Source: Hydractinia symbiolongicarpus
Lineage: Eukaryota; Cnidaria; Hydrozoa; Anthoathecata; Hydractiniidae
DNA: 64,000 bases
NCBI RefSeq assembly: GCF_029227915.1
Contig: NC_079882.1
Coordinates: 4,154,001 to 4,218,000 of the forward strand
Direction of reading: 5' to 3'
The position numbers were made by a program, and so were the translations under genes. Below are positions 44,197-59,100 of this stretch, one piece after another; positions within the stretch are counted from its first letter, which is position 1; every line of letters starts with the position of its first letter. The notes beneath the pieces are model-generated. The model was not told the origin of the DNA and did not search any database. It saw only the letters and a list, made by a program, of their open reading frames with translations.

Positions 44197-47100
44197 CTAG
44201 ATTGTAAAACACAACGTCAAAATTTCAAAAGGTTTCATGGTGAACGAATATTGATGCTCATTTATGAAACATAAATCGTTGTCTTCTTTATCGGCTTTAT
44301 CTTCCAAAATATTCACTCTATAAAATAATAAAAAAATAGAAATTTGAAACAAGAATTTGACATCTCGACTTTTATAGGTGAATCCGAATCATGGTTCCAG
44401 TTCTGGGAATCGAAACCGCTTACTGACACGGAGTATGAATGTGATGAGCAAAATAGTTCTTTAGTTTGATCTGAACTTTTGTTGAAGAAAGCAAAACTGA
44501 CATGTTGAATTTTTTAACATTTGAAATATATTTACCTGAAGAATTGTTTAAATAGGAAATGCGACGTCAATGTAGCCTTACTTTGACTCCCAAACGACTC
44601 ATATAATCGAATAATTACATGGTCCTTATTTTTTTCAGCCTGAAATAAAACACATAAATCTGATATAGAAGAAAAAAAACAAAAAAAAAATTATCTAAAA
44701 AATTCTGAGCATTTACCATTTTTACAGCTTCGATTATAACGGCAGGGTTGTCGATTTTAAGAAAGGATGCGGATGGAACTAAATAATATAAAAAAGAAGA
44801 TTTACGCAGTTAATAAAGTGAAGTTTGTAGGGTGCTATGAACTATTTTAAAACGTACTTTTGTCTACAATGGAGCCAATGAAGACAATAAAAAAATTATT
44901 TTTCAGTATACCTTACTGGTAACACATCAAATTCAGTAAAAACGTGACGAAATTTAGTCACTTTTTGTGGACTTAATTTTTGAATTTACTCACTTTTTGT
45001 GGACTTAATTTTTGAATTTAGTCACTTTTTGCCGACTAATTTCTAGATCGAAAATGACCACAAAAGGTTAAACTTTCAAGCTATTTTTCTTTCGATGGAA
45101 ACTTCGTAATAATGACTATAAAATTATAAATCAGGTAAAACATAGATAAGCACCAAGACTAATACAAGGCTATTTTCGTGTTTTCTTTATTATCGTTATG
45201 GTTTCATAGACATTGAAAAAATCGGCACGGATAAAAAAAATGGGCAAAAAAATAGTAACTTAGCAAAAATTTGGTCACTTTTTGCCGTCTTTTTTTACCG
45301 ATAAAGTAGACGGCTAACATATATAAGTTCAAAAATACAAAGTAAATATAAAAAAAAGATTAACCAAAAGAAGCTCACTTTTTCAGCGTACCTCAAATAA
45401 CTTCAAAACATTGAAATAAAACTTGGTGACCTTAAAATCCTTGATTATCCATTATTCTTCAAAGAAAATTTTTGTATGCTGTACTTAAAAATGCATTCCA
45501 GCGTGAGTGTAAAGCAATAGCACCGTTTTTTAAATTTGTGGATGCTCACTGGTTCCATTAGTCTCCCTGACATTTCTTACATTTTAACCCGAAAAACGGA
45601 AAACTCGAACATTTGTTAGCCTAAACCAATCTTTAGTGTATTTAACACAGAAAACAGTGATTTAAACGAGTTAAAAATAACCAAAAAAAAAGTGTTTTAC
45701 TCTGTTGTTATGGTGAACGTGGTGATTCATTACTGAGGTGCGAAATTTACCTTAGTGAGTAAATGAAACGCTAAACCACGATTTTAACCATGGTTAAAAA
45801 AAGTCGCCGTACAACGGAGAAAGTAGCCAAAACATGTCGCACAAAGTTCATATTTGTTTCAAACTGTTCTGCACATTACTTACCACTACTACAAGTCGAG
45901 ACGGGAATAATAGGATTGTTGAAATCATACGCTTTCCGAATAACATTAGCTGCTTGAAATGAACCTAAAATAAATACAGATGAAAATTTTTAAGACATTA
46001 TTGGTTTTTGGGAAAGAATTTTTTCAAAACTTATTTTCGGCACTGAGAGGCCTATTTAGAAAATTTAGCGAAAAATATTTTCGGCTTGCGATTGGAATGC
46101 GTACAACAATTTTTCTCATATTTCAAAAAAAATGAACTATCAAGTTTACATGTCAAGTAAAATGTATTCTTTTAACATTCTTTTATTTTTTCGTTATATT
46201 CATCATCTTTAAGAATATTTTGTGATCAATCAAGTTTGACTTACTTTTGCCTAAGATGCACTGACATAAGAATAGGTTACAAAATTGCAAAATAAGTTTC
46301 GCAAAATTTTTGCCCGTAAAAATATCCGCAATTTCCGCACCGCAGTTAAAAAACAATCCAGAAGCCATTATTCACCCTTTTTCATTACTGCTAGCAAAAT
46401 TAAGTAACCACACTGAAATCTCTTGCCAAAAATTTTCTACTAACCAGCATGCGGAAGAACTGCATAAGAAAAGGAGTGTTTGCCCATGTCTGCTTTATCA
46501 TCTGGTGCTTTTGGTGATCTTAGCCTAAATTATTGCAGTTTAATCCTTTAACATCTTCATGGTAACCGAATCTGTCTTAACAAAAGCAGCAGCATGAAAA
46601 GAAAGCAATACATAACGTGTTTTAATGATCAGCTTACAACGACATTTGAAGTGTACTTCCATAAGTTGAAAACCCATATTTGCAATCGTTGAGTACAGCA
46701 ACACCAAAGTCATACTCTGAAACATCGACCCACTTGTGGCCACATACCTTCCATTAAAAGAAAAACAACTGATTTAAATTTAACAACTATAAACAATTTT
46801 AAATCATTTTGTTAACCGAACTGTTCTAAATTGAAAGAAAAAGAAAAACTTGTAAAAAAAACTTAACTTTATAACCTGAATGAAATTTAGCAAAAAACGC
46901 AATTTAAAAATAAATTTGAGAAAAAAAAATAGCATGAGTTACCTCTTGTTTAGCCCAATCCCATGACGTGTTGCCGTGCGTCGGTCTACGTAAGTGTCCA
47001 CATTGTACTTCATATGTCGCGTACTCAGTATGAACGTTGAACGGAAACTCAACTTTCAATAGACGACGATTTTCATACCAATCAACCTGAACAAAATTAT

Positions 47101-50100
47101 TTTCTTACGTTGTTATCAAATAAATGAATTCCTAAGTATGTTTATAATATCCGCCAGAAATTTATCTTAAAAACAGAGTTTTTATAAAAGCATGGCTGCA
47201 AAAAAAATGACAAAACAAGTCAACCGATAAGTAGGCAAATTGGTTTCAAATAAGATTGAGAACTCTTACCTCAGCGAAAAAATTTTTTACACGTACCTGT
47301 GTATCAAAACGTATGAAGTCTGCGCATGCGTCAAGACTTATAATTTGTGTTAAAGTACTTTTCTCACTGAGCTTTAATGAGACCTACGAACAGAAAATGA
47401 CGAAAAACAATTCAAGTCTTAAAAAACTTTGGTCTTTGGTTTAACAGAGCAAAAAAATCCTAAGCAGCTCAAAAAAGTTCCTAAGTAAAAAACCACCTTT
47501 TTTCTTTATTAATATAAATTTTTTATATAATAATAATTTTATATAACACATTTTGTAACCCATCTAATTTCTTGGGTCGGGCCTGAGGTTGCGAAGGGTC
47601 AAGAGACCTACGAGTTGCTTAGACGGTTTCTTAGCACCTATTTCTTTACTAGGATTGTTGACCCTGCCAATGTTTATGGAAGTTCACAAGTTTCTTTTTA
47701 AAAATCGTTTCACTAATCGGAATCGGAATTGAACCAACAATTTTCCACGCCATTTTTTTTAAAAAACATGTTTTTTTTCTGTTTTTTTATTTATTTTAGT
47801 AACTTATTTTAGTAACTTTTTCATAAAAATGAAAAAATAAAAAGCGAGCATTCCAAAAAGTTAAAAAAAACCTAGTTTAACTTGTAGTTCTTTTTTTAGT
47901 TTCAAAACTTCTTAAAGTCACTTCAGAATCTTTGGCATTAACGCTTTCTGAATGTCTCTTTTGGTAGATGACCGACTTCCCCCGCAATTATTTTTTACTT
48001 TACTTCATGCAATCATCTACTTGCAATTTTTGTTAAAAATATCGACTTAATTTCGCTAATTTTAAAATAGATCAGAAAACTGTATTGACACTTTTTAATC
48101 ACTCGGATATAACTCCCTCTAGCTTTTTTAATCCTAAATATAATTATATATTGACGTTTTCCTTCTCATTTAATTCGATGCCGAAATTTAAATAAATCTG
48201 AAATTTTTTGCTGACACTTATAGGGATTAATGTACAGGATTGAGTGCGCATGTCCACCGTCCTCACACAAAATCAAAACATTACATTGCATGGAAAGGTC
48301 TAAAGACAGACAAAGTTTCAAGAAAAACAAAAAAATACCAACCTCAAAACTGACACGAAGAGGACCTTGGTCTAATATCCTCATGCTCGTACACTTCTGA
48401 ATGATTTCCCTGAAAAAAAAAGTTTTTAAAAAATTCAAGTTAGAAAATAAAACTTTATGTAAATCATAAAAACTACACTTAAGTACCTGGTTTCTTCATT
48501 GTAAGGCATGACATCCCACGCGTCCCAAAACAGGGGGATATCAGTGAACATTGTAAAAGTGTTTCCATAGCAACCAGCCGAGATACACTCCCTGTTAAAA
48601 GAAGTCATTCCATACACATTTTTGTTACCATAGGTAGCAATCTCTCATTAAAAAGAAAAGCTTCAGGAAAAATTTCTGTCCTTTTCATGTCAATACACCT
48701 TTCCCGAATTAGTTTTCTTTGATGCAAGGCAGCAATTTCTCACTTTTTTAAACAAAATGATTGTGGTTTTTGAAACTTACCTGAAACTTCATAAAATGTG
48801 ACATTTTCAGCTTCTTACAGCAAAAAAAAAACCTGTTACGACTTGTGAAAGTTTACCTCTGCTTGAAAACGAGGCTTATTGGTTAAAGTCAAAAATTAAG
48901 AATACTTTGAGCGTAACAATAACACCACCAAAATATCATTTTCACATTCTTATCGATTTGTATCGATACCCGAAGAAAAAACTTCTTGTATATAGAGATT
49001 TCAATTACTGGCAAAACTTTAATATTTTTTATACATCTGTTTTTTTATGTATCAGTTTGGTCTCTTGCAAAACATTAACACTAACTAAGTCACGTAAAGT
49101 GTTTCAAAACATGACCTTAGCACGATTATCCCTCTTGTTTTCTCAACAAACGAAACAAAACAGAGGGAGCAATTACAACATTATTTTCATACTAATATTT
49201 TAAACAGGGACATAGATCGTACCTTTTATTCTTCTTCAGCAAGCATGACGTCACCTGACCGCACTGATTGAACACTGCTAATAACTGATCGTTTTCCAGC
49301 GTGATTGTTTGTAAAGTGGAATCCTGGGATAGAAATAAAATTTCCAGACAGTTAAAACATTTTCCTATGTATCTATGTTTGGAATGAAAGAATCGTTCTC
49401 GAGTTGTGTTGTAGGACTCGCTGGTTTTATTGATTGAAGATTGGGAATTTTAATGAAGTTGCGAGTTTAATGCAGTTACATGCTATTCATGGCTAAAAAT
49501 GATTGAATTGAAGTAGAGCTACTTTATTATGGCACCTCCGTGTATCCATTCACTACAGAGAACGGTTCACCCCGGTCGGACCTTCGATCACGGCGGGCAG
49601 TAATTAAATGGTTAATTAAATTAAGCTAGAGTTACGCGGTCCCCAGTTCAGTGAGATGGGGTCGAATCCCACTCACTAATAAACAAAATGTTAGACCGAT
49701 TATACTCGCCAGTCATGATTAAAGTGAACGATTCTCGGTAGACAAATGGACACACGAATGTGCCATAATATAACATCTACAACTGAAAATCATTTTTAAC
49801 CGACTCGTAAACACGCGTCATTGTAACGGTGAGAAAAAGCAAGTTTAAAATATAAAACACAATTGTTATTAATTTCCTGACAAATAAGAGTGCGTGAAGA
49901 ATTTGTTTTTAAATTAAACTCAAATACCAAAATATTCTTCGCCTTTCACAGCAGCAGCGTACCTGGTTTATAGCAACATGATCCGACCTCTCTACATTCT
50001 CGTCGAGAGAGCAGAATCCCATGCTCGGAACATTAACCAAAATAGCGGACGATGTTGCATCGTGGAGTGGTTGTTTTTTAATAGAACTTGAAAATTTGTA

Positions 50101-53100
50101 CTTGTTATCTACCACCACTACTTCATGTCGCTTCCATGAGTTTGAATTGAGTAGTACTGTTTTGTCCTTTACTGTTTCATCATTCTAAAGCATAACACAG
50201 AAATGGTACTATGGTATAGTTTTCTTTTATTAAAAATATCTTTTTCTAGAAAATTGAGTGATCAAGTTTAAGTAGACTTTAAATTTGACCTGCTTGGGAG
50301 AACTCATTTAATAACATAATATTTAAGTCTAGACCTTCGTGTATACTTCCTCCATGTGATTATGCCTGCAGCAAAAAAAAAAAAATAAAAAAGAACTTAC
50401 TAGATTAAATAAAACTTTGTAGCAATCAATCAAAATGGATGTACAATTTTTAATGACTTCTGGAAAGAAAAAGACATTACAACGCATTAACAATCGCTAC
50501 AACAGAATCGCCTGACAACTGCTTCGTATTCAAAAGGTTGGAAACTTCTACTTAGATGTGTAGGATGCGCAAGGAACGTTAAAAATGTGTCAGACGCTGT
50601 TTCTGCTATGTCCGAATGATGACCGAATGATGAAACAAAACGCGACGGCCTAGGAAATCAAGAAAATGGGCCATGCTGACGTCAGCAAGTATTATGACAG
50701 TTTAATGTTTCGAATGTAACCAAATAAGTCCCAAGTCCGTTGTGAACATTGCGTAGGTTAGTCATGCTGAAAGAAAGCCTACAAATTTTTTAAAGTTTGT
50801 CACTCACAAGTTAACAATAGCTCACTTTTATGTATTTTGAGCTTGTCGATACTTACAGCAGACTCAGTATTTTTGCATTTTTGGTTATATTAGAAGTCTC
50901 AAACGACCAGAACTTATAACAATAATATATATAATCATATAACAATAATATATATAATCAGATATAAGAGATTCTACCTTTATATATGTCTTTTGCATCA
51001 TCATAAACCTAACAATTGAAAAATCGCATTTAAAAGTAAAAAATAATTATTATAAATTCGAATTCAATGAAAATATCTATCCTAAAGAATGAGTAGACAT
51101 ATTCACATATGAGACAAAACAAACCTGTTTGATGGAGGTTCCTGGTAAGACATCGTGGAATTGATTCAAAAGAACTTTTTTCCACTCATCACTAACACAA
51201 CTTGTTGATGCAAGTTTTGCACCTAAATAAATTTAAGAAACTTATGTAAAACTTACGCCTTGATCTTTTTTCTTCTTTAAAATACTAATTATGGACATGT
51301 ATGTACTCAATATTATTACTTTATTTCACTCAAAAATCCAACATAAATTTCTAAGTTGTCAAAATCCCTAATATATGTAAATTTGATACAAACCAAGTTG
51401 ATAAAAAAACACACCAATTCGGAAGAAGAACACAATAAATTGGTAGAAAACTAAAAATTTAGAAGTACACCTACCTGGAGATTTCAGTAGAGCCCATGTG
51501 TTGTAAAGTTCTGTATTGCGTAGAAGGAATTCGCATTGACGATTTCTTTTCTTTATCTACAAAAACCAAATGTGGTTTTGTCACTCTTATCAGAAACGTT
51601 TTTAAAGTAGATAAAAGATTTTTATCGGGAGGGTAAAAACGAACGTACAGAAAAATATCAGAGGAAAAGAGACAAACGTAAATCTGAAAAAACCCACCAA
51701 TGCTTGCGATGTAAATGTACCTTGATGTAACTCCAAGTATAATTCTCCAACCCATGTGTGAAGTAAATGAGCGCTGTGTTCCAGTGTGTTAAAAAACTTT
51801 GTTGGATCAGAGTGTTCAATGCTACATAAAACATAAACTCATATTCAAAACTAATGAGAGTAGAACACAAAAATGAAAATATGAAGTTACATTTGCAGTA
51901 CACAAAACACACAGCATTTAATTTTATAATGATATACCATATCGCATTATCATACAAATACAAAGGTAGTTAGAGATAATAAAGACAAAAGTAAAAACAT
52001 AAGCTCTCTTACCGAGGTAAACCAGATATATTACCCATTCTGTTAACGTTCTCAATCATATCTTCACTAAACAATAATAGCAGGAAATTTTTTCCAGGAA
52101 TTATTGCAGGAATGAACTTATGCCAGCCTACATTCAAGTTTATCACAAGTAAGTCAGGATTTTTTTAACTTGCTTTTTATTCGTAAAACGCTGGCAGGCT
52201 ATTACTAGACTTGTGTAAACACATGCAGTATAATGTTACATACACGTTTAGAAACTTACGTTGGACCACCACCGCCATCTCCGTAACCAAACAACAGCAT
52301 GCCATCTGAAACCACACCTTTGTCCTTGTTTTGATCACGTGTTTTTAGTACCTACATGGAGAATATATGTGAGGTCAGACTGATGTATTAGTATTAAGTA
52401 AATTCCGACCATACACCTTTTGTGTTAGCCTCAGAGATTAACACCTGAGATTCAATTATTTGTATAAATAGTCAGGTATCTTACAATGTGTGAACAAAAT
52501 TTACTTAGATGTATTTATTATTAGTTCAAATTAAAAGTTAAAATGCTATATAACAACCTTAGGGGGCTACGAAACTATTTAATAAGCTCAATCCCCGCAC
52601 ATTGCGAAGAATGGCTTGTAATAAACGGACCACTTAAAAAGTCAATGTGGACAAAGTTATACACACTTTAGAACCACAGACGTCTAGACAACCTGTTTAT
52701 GAATAATTAATTTTTAATGATGAATTTGCCACTATTTTATGTTTGGCGGTAAATTAATCTACGGTGGGTAAAATATTAAACATCAGTAATCAAAAGTTTG
52801 ATATAAGATGTTGTTTTTATTCTCATGGATCATAAACTTTTTACCGCCATTAGCTCGACTTTTGTGTAAGTCACTAAAGTCGAGCACCAAAGTCATTTCG
52901 TAGCTCCTTTAACCGAAGATCTCATTTGCATCAAAATTAATTCAACTTTTTTTGTCATGAATTTTAATATATGGGTGTTTCTCATCATGTAACAAGTAGT
53001 TTCAACCAACTTACATCTTTGAAAGTTACAGACGATTCATACGTGTCAGCAGGAGGGAAGTGAGTTAAACATCTAAAAACAAATTTAGCTTCTACATGAA

Positions 53101-56100
53101 GAAAAAAAACAGATTAACCATAATTTAATTATAAAGTGTTACTGTTTAAAATGTTACTGTACTTTGTTCCATCGATACCTTGCCATTGAAATGAATTGTG
53201 CTAACAAAAGAGTATAAAACTTCATTTAAACAACCATCTTCAAAAGCACTAAAGTCGAATCTCCACTAGACGATATTCGCGACCATTTTTGTGACTAAAA
53301 GTAGAAACCAATTCAACTTTTCGTCATGACCAAAATCGCGACCAATTAAATTCGAGTATTGATGACGATCGTCATAAAAATCGTCCCGTGGAGATTCGCC
53401 TTAAGTATTAATTAAAATTAATTACTTTTATAAATGTTTACAACATAGATCATATCTCATCTTATGTATTTCATAGTTTGATATTCACAGACCATATTAT
53501 AAATTTAACATCAACGGTTTAGTAATATAATTAATTTTAAATGTACACACTGGGAATTTATTCACAAGACTCCAACTGATTTTCTGCGTTAGAAAATATT
53601 TGATTCCAGATTGTCGAATAATTTGAGGAAGTTGTGATGAATATCCGAATGTATCTGGAAGCCAAAACTAAAAAAAAGTCAAAGTAACATACATTCTCAT
53701 AACTTAACCAGGTAAAAGATATTAAGTTTAGTATATTTGACCATTTTCAGTTTTACATTTTGCTGTTACCTGGCTCAATGTCAAAAAAAAGTATGACAAA
53801 GACTGCCAACAAAAAATGTTTTCTCTGTACTTACAACATCACAAATGTGACCAAATTCTTTTTTAAAAAAATGCTGTCCATACAAAAATTGTCTCATAAA
53901 ACTTTCACCACTTGGTATGTTTCCATCCTAAAAAAAATTAACCCAAAGAAGGGTGAAACAATCACACAATGCAGAAGAAACCTCAGCCCAAATATTTTGT
54001 CCAACTAAATAACCTAATATCCTAAACCATCGCAAACTGAACATCGCTCTGACCCTTCACCTTCGCCCAGGTCTTTACAAGAGAAACAGCACCCTTATTT
54101 GGCTGTAGTTACCATCTTTAAACTTTTGCACTCGTTTTTAGAGCTGAAGTTTTTAACATCTAGCTAGTAGCAAGCTATTTAAAATTGCACTATCTGAGAG
54201 TTTTAGGTGTAGCTATATCTAATCCACTTTCCACCATGATAAAAATGACTATGTAAGGTAACTGAGGGTGAACAATAAAAAAGTGGCAACCATTTGTAAC
54301 TTGATTATGTTTAAAGTAAAATATAAATATTGTAAATTTGTAAAATTGAATAAAATTCAGAACAAATTGATAATAAGAAAACGTACCGGATGGCCACAAG
54401 CCTAATTTAAAAGCACGCACGAGAATAAATAGCTAAACTGGTTTAGTGGATTGTATCTTTAATGTTATTTTACATTATTTAAGAATTTCATCTTTAAGAA
54501 TCGTTGAAAACATTAGTTTCTTACTTGTGTCCTAATTCAACAAGTGAATGCAAAATAATTGTATATACTTAATGCACTAGAGAGTACATAAAATCAACAT
54601 AAAATCAACATAAAATCAAAGATGTATTTGAAATAATAATTTATGCGTAAATTTTTCTTTCGAATTTTATGTACAATAAATTAATTAATAAATCAATTAA
54701 ACATAATTAAACAAAATGGGTTTTACCCTACAAGCTAAACAACAAAAAGTGACAAAATAGGCAACCACAATGTTTGTTAGCCAAATGTGCATTTTGCTAC
54801 CTCATTATGCCAGGTTTATGGGTGGCTGAAAAACTTAAAATAAATTTAAGATATGCATGCAATCAACATACTTGATAAAGGTTTCACCAACATTCAGAAA
54901 AACAAAAAAAAGAGAAAAAAGAATAAAAAGAGATAATGAGAAACAGTTGTGTGTATGCATGAACAAAAACAAACAAAAAAATACACAAATTTGGTGAGAA
55001 AAGCACGCTGTAGACATTTATTGTAATCCATTGTGACACACGATGTTTGTGAATTAGCTGGCTATTGTAACATGCCATACTATAAATTAATTGTAAATAT
55101 CAGAGAATAGACTAGTAATGATCAACTAATTTTCACTTAAAAAATGTTCTAAAGCTAGCTGCTCGTCAATCATTTCGGCAAGTCTAAAATGTGATAATTC
55201 ACAAATTTTTCTCACCATTTCAACCCAGGTACCACCAGTTGGTAAAAACTGATTCTTTAATGCACATTTCTTTATTTTCTGGTACAAAGACGGATATTTC
55301 GTTTTTACCCATTGAAATTGAACTGCCTGAAAATGACAATTTAAATTAGAAAGGCTGTAGGAAGTCTAATTTCCTTAGTTTGTTGACAATACTGATAAAA
55401 AAACCCATATGTTACCTGAGAACAAGCAAACTTAAATTCTGGATATCTATCCATTAAACCAATCACTGATGACCAACTTCGTGCACATTTTCTTTCTGTT
55501 TCAGCATATGGCCATAACCAAGCTAAAACATTATCGAACACCTATAGAATTGTTAAACACTTAGTACAAGTAAACCATATAACACACCTAAGTAAGTTTT
55601 AAATGAAAACTGAGGCAACAGCCTTCCCCTATGGTAAACCGACACAGCATTGTAAAATATAAATTGTTGTATTCACCTAGCCAGACTTAAACATTAAAAA
55701 TGGTACTACTGCAGTAACTCTAATCAAATACCTGTATCTATATGACAGTGACCAATTGCATGTACATTACAGGCATTTGGTCCAGCAGGGTTACTACCAT
55801 TGTCTTTAAAAAATTTGTCCAATAATTCTTTCGCTCTATAATAAAAAATAACTAATTTAAAAAATTAGTAGTGTAACTTTAGCTACTTTCACTTGTAACT
55901 TTAGATACTTTCACTTTGGTTATACTGATTAAAAATACATCAACAACAAGAACAACAAAAATAGAACGGATAATAAAAAATACAACCTAATAGAAAAAAA
56001 GTTAAAAATACAATGTAATGTAAAAAAGTTAGAAATTTAGCAATATGCCATTAATGTCAAGAAGAGGGGCCTTAAATGCGAAGTAATTCTGGTGACAAAA

Positions 56101-59100
56101 ATTACAAAATAAAATAACTAACAAACAAAAAAACTAACAAACAAAAACAACTAACAAACAAACAAATTATGGTGGTACACCACATGCAACAATTAACATC
56201 ACCTTAATATAGAATCCTCCTTTATTGGTTGAAAACAATTTACTACATCACAACCAATTTGCAATGCATGCCATCCAACATCCGAATCTTCATCTAGATT
56301 CTAAGAAAAAAATACCTAGAAAAATGTTTTGTCTTTTTCGCAAGATGTTACAAAATCTTGTTGTAAATTGGTTAACCTGGGCCATATCAATGATTATCTT
56401 TAAGTCATTTATTATTGAATAAATATTACGATCGATAGCTGCGATCTCAACCATGCCTAAACAAAACGATCTGTTAGGATCAGGTGTATTTATCATTCCA
56501 TCTTTGCCAGCACCAAACATTCCATTTGCTGCCATCTCGATGTAAACAGTAAATCTAAATTTGAGGAACTGAAATTATAATTCCGTTGAAATTTATTAGC
56601 ATTATGCAAGATTATAATTTTAGGTAGTGCATTCACACTTTATCAATGCATAGATTTTATAAATATAAATTGATTAACATAATTTTTTTTGCTAAAACGA
56701 CACTTGTTTGCTTGTTCCAGACTTAATTTTTTTTAATGACCCAATCTGATCTGCAACTTGGTTTGCAATAAAATTTCCTGGGTAAGCTGAGTAAACATAT
56801 AGGGTATAGACCCTATATGTTTACTCATAAGATTGGATTGAAACTGACATTTAAAACTGTTTTTTCCCTAGTTAAACATTATATAGTAAGTTTATGCCTG
56901 CCACAAGCCTTCCTAATCGATTTTTAAAATGTCTGGTAATTTTTTTAACTGATATTTTTTCTTCCGTGTGTAACAAAATTATTGTAAATAAACCAATAAT
57001 CTGAAGATAACAGGAATGTTAAAGATCTTGTTAAGGCTGAGATTACACTTAAATATTTTTATTTAAAATATCCTGAACCTAGCATTTCAAGAATGTTTTG
57101 AAATTGTTTTGGAGTTGTAGATGGTTGGTGTTCTCCATCCTAAAATTGGAAAATTGGTGGCTCAGAATTCTAGAACTACAAAGGTTTTTTCAGTATTGTT
57201 TTTCTGGCCTCTGTCGATTTTGATGGTGGACGTAGGTTGCCAAGGAAGAATCTCTGATGGGGGCGTTTATTGTAATTCAATTATAATTCATCAAATAACA
57301 AACAATGGACCTGGTTTACCCCCCCCCCCCCCCCTGACACTTTCCTTATCTACATTTCTTTCCTGGACTGTTGGTTGTTTAGTCTTTGTGTATTAAACCG
57401 AGCCATAGCATTGAAATCAATGTAGCAATCATCCATCCCTATATGTACATGTTCTGTTCATCTCAAAAAAAAGCACAGAAATCTCTCATAATGTCAGAAA
57501 AATGTGCACCTGTTGTCGGTACCTTTGAACTTTTTTTAAAATATAGAAAATTCTACAAATCAATTTGCAGAATTTTTTTGTTCTGAAGTACCTATGAAAG
57601 ATTCACACCATGTTTCAGAGCGATTCAAAATATTTTTTAAAAGCTTTAAAATGTTTTAAAATCTTTCCGTGTATCTCAGCCTTCAAAAAAAGTTGTTTGG
57701 TTATTTAAAACTATATACAAAATATCATACTTTACAGAAAGGTTATGCTAGTTTTAATTAATTTGTTATAATACTATTTCATATATTTGGAGTGGAGTTT
57801 TTTGCAAGATAATTTTAAACTGCTTCATGAGAATACTGTGATACATTTAGCCTTACTCCTAATAACTATAAAATAACTAATAATTATTAATTATATAATT
57901 TTTTTAAAATCCTACAAGACTGGATAATTAAGTTTATATCCTCTATATAAGATATATAACAATTAGTTTTAGGGGATCTTTGCAACCAACCTTTCTGTTC
58001 CAGTGCATAATTTTGTTAGTATATAATCTGTTCTTGTTTGTCCATCACCTCCAGTTAAGCCCTAAAGTAAGTAAGGCTATCAAACAATTTATTCAGCAAT
58101 CATAGTACCATTCTATTGCTCAGGGGTGTTGTGACTAAGGGCAGACAAATATTATAGAAAAGATATTTGATTGCAAAAATTTTTGATGACATCAGCAATT
58201 ACCTGTCTATATACTAAAAAGATATTTTCTGAAATTTCTTAAGTCATTGCCTCTTGTGTAGACGTGATCAAAATAATGTCTATAGGATCATGTGTTTTCA
58301 ACCAATTGTTATGGAGAGATTAGGGTTTAAAAGGGTCATTGATGATGCTATTAATCCGCCCAGTCCAAAACAGGTACGTCAGCCCAACTTTAGTAAATTG
58401 GTTTCATTTTAGTCTGGTTTAACCGAAAACTCACCTTAACTACGTAGCCAGGTCTCAAAAACAACTTTGAAGCCTACTTTTGATAACATATACAAAATTA
58501 ACTGGTACAAACATATAAATATTTACCTGTTTTGGGTCATTATCTATCCATATCTAAAAATATAATAAATTTGTTATTTTTGAAAAATACTTGACGCTAA
58601 TCTTTCTTGGTAATTGCAAATTTTTTATATCAAGTAAAAATAAAAGTTACCATAGCCTCTGAGTTAGAGTTCCATCGCAAGTGCACTTCTTTACCCTTCC
58701 ACTCAGATTCTACACTCAAATCAACATCAATTTTAAACCAATGCGTAGACCAACTAGTGTGAAAATTGTAAATAATTCACTCTACAAACTGTAGTTAAGT
58801 CGTATCTCATAATGCAATTTAAAAAATTAAGTGGACAACTTCCAGTACGTTATTCTAAATTCTAGTACTAATAGGAAACCACAAAAACAATGTTAAAACT
58901 ACATACGTTGGTCCAAAACTTTGGCCTAGAGATGTTTCTGTGAATTGGTCCAATGATTTTTGAACTTCTTCAAATGAAATTCTACCAGGAGCATGGTAAT
59001 GTAGTATGGATTTAACGCTTTGCTTGTGTGAATATAACCTGATAGTAATACAATGTGAGGGTTTACTTCTTTTATCAATCAAAACATTCAAATTGTTAAT

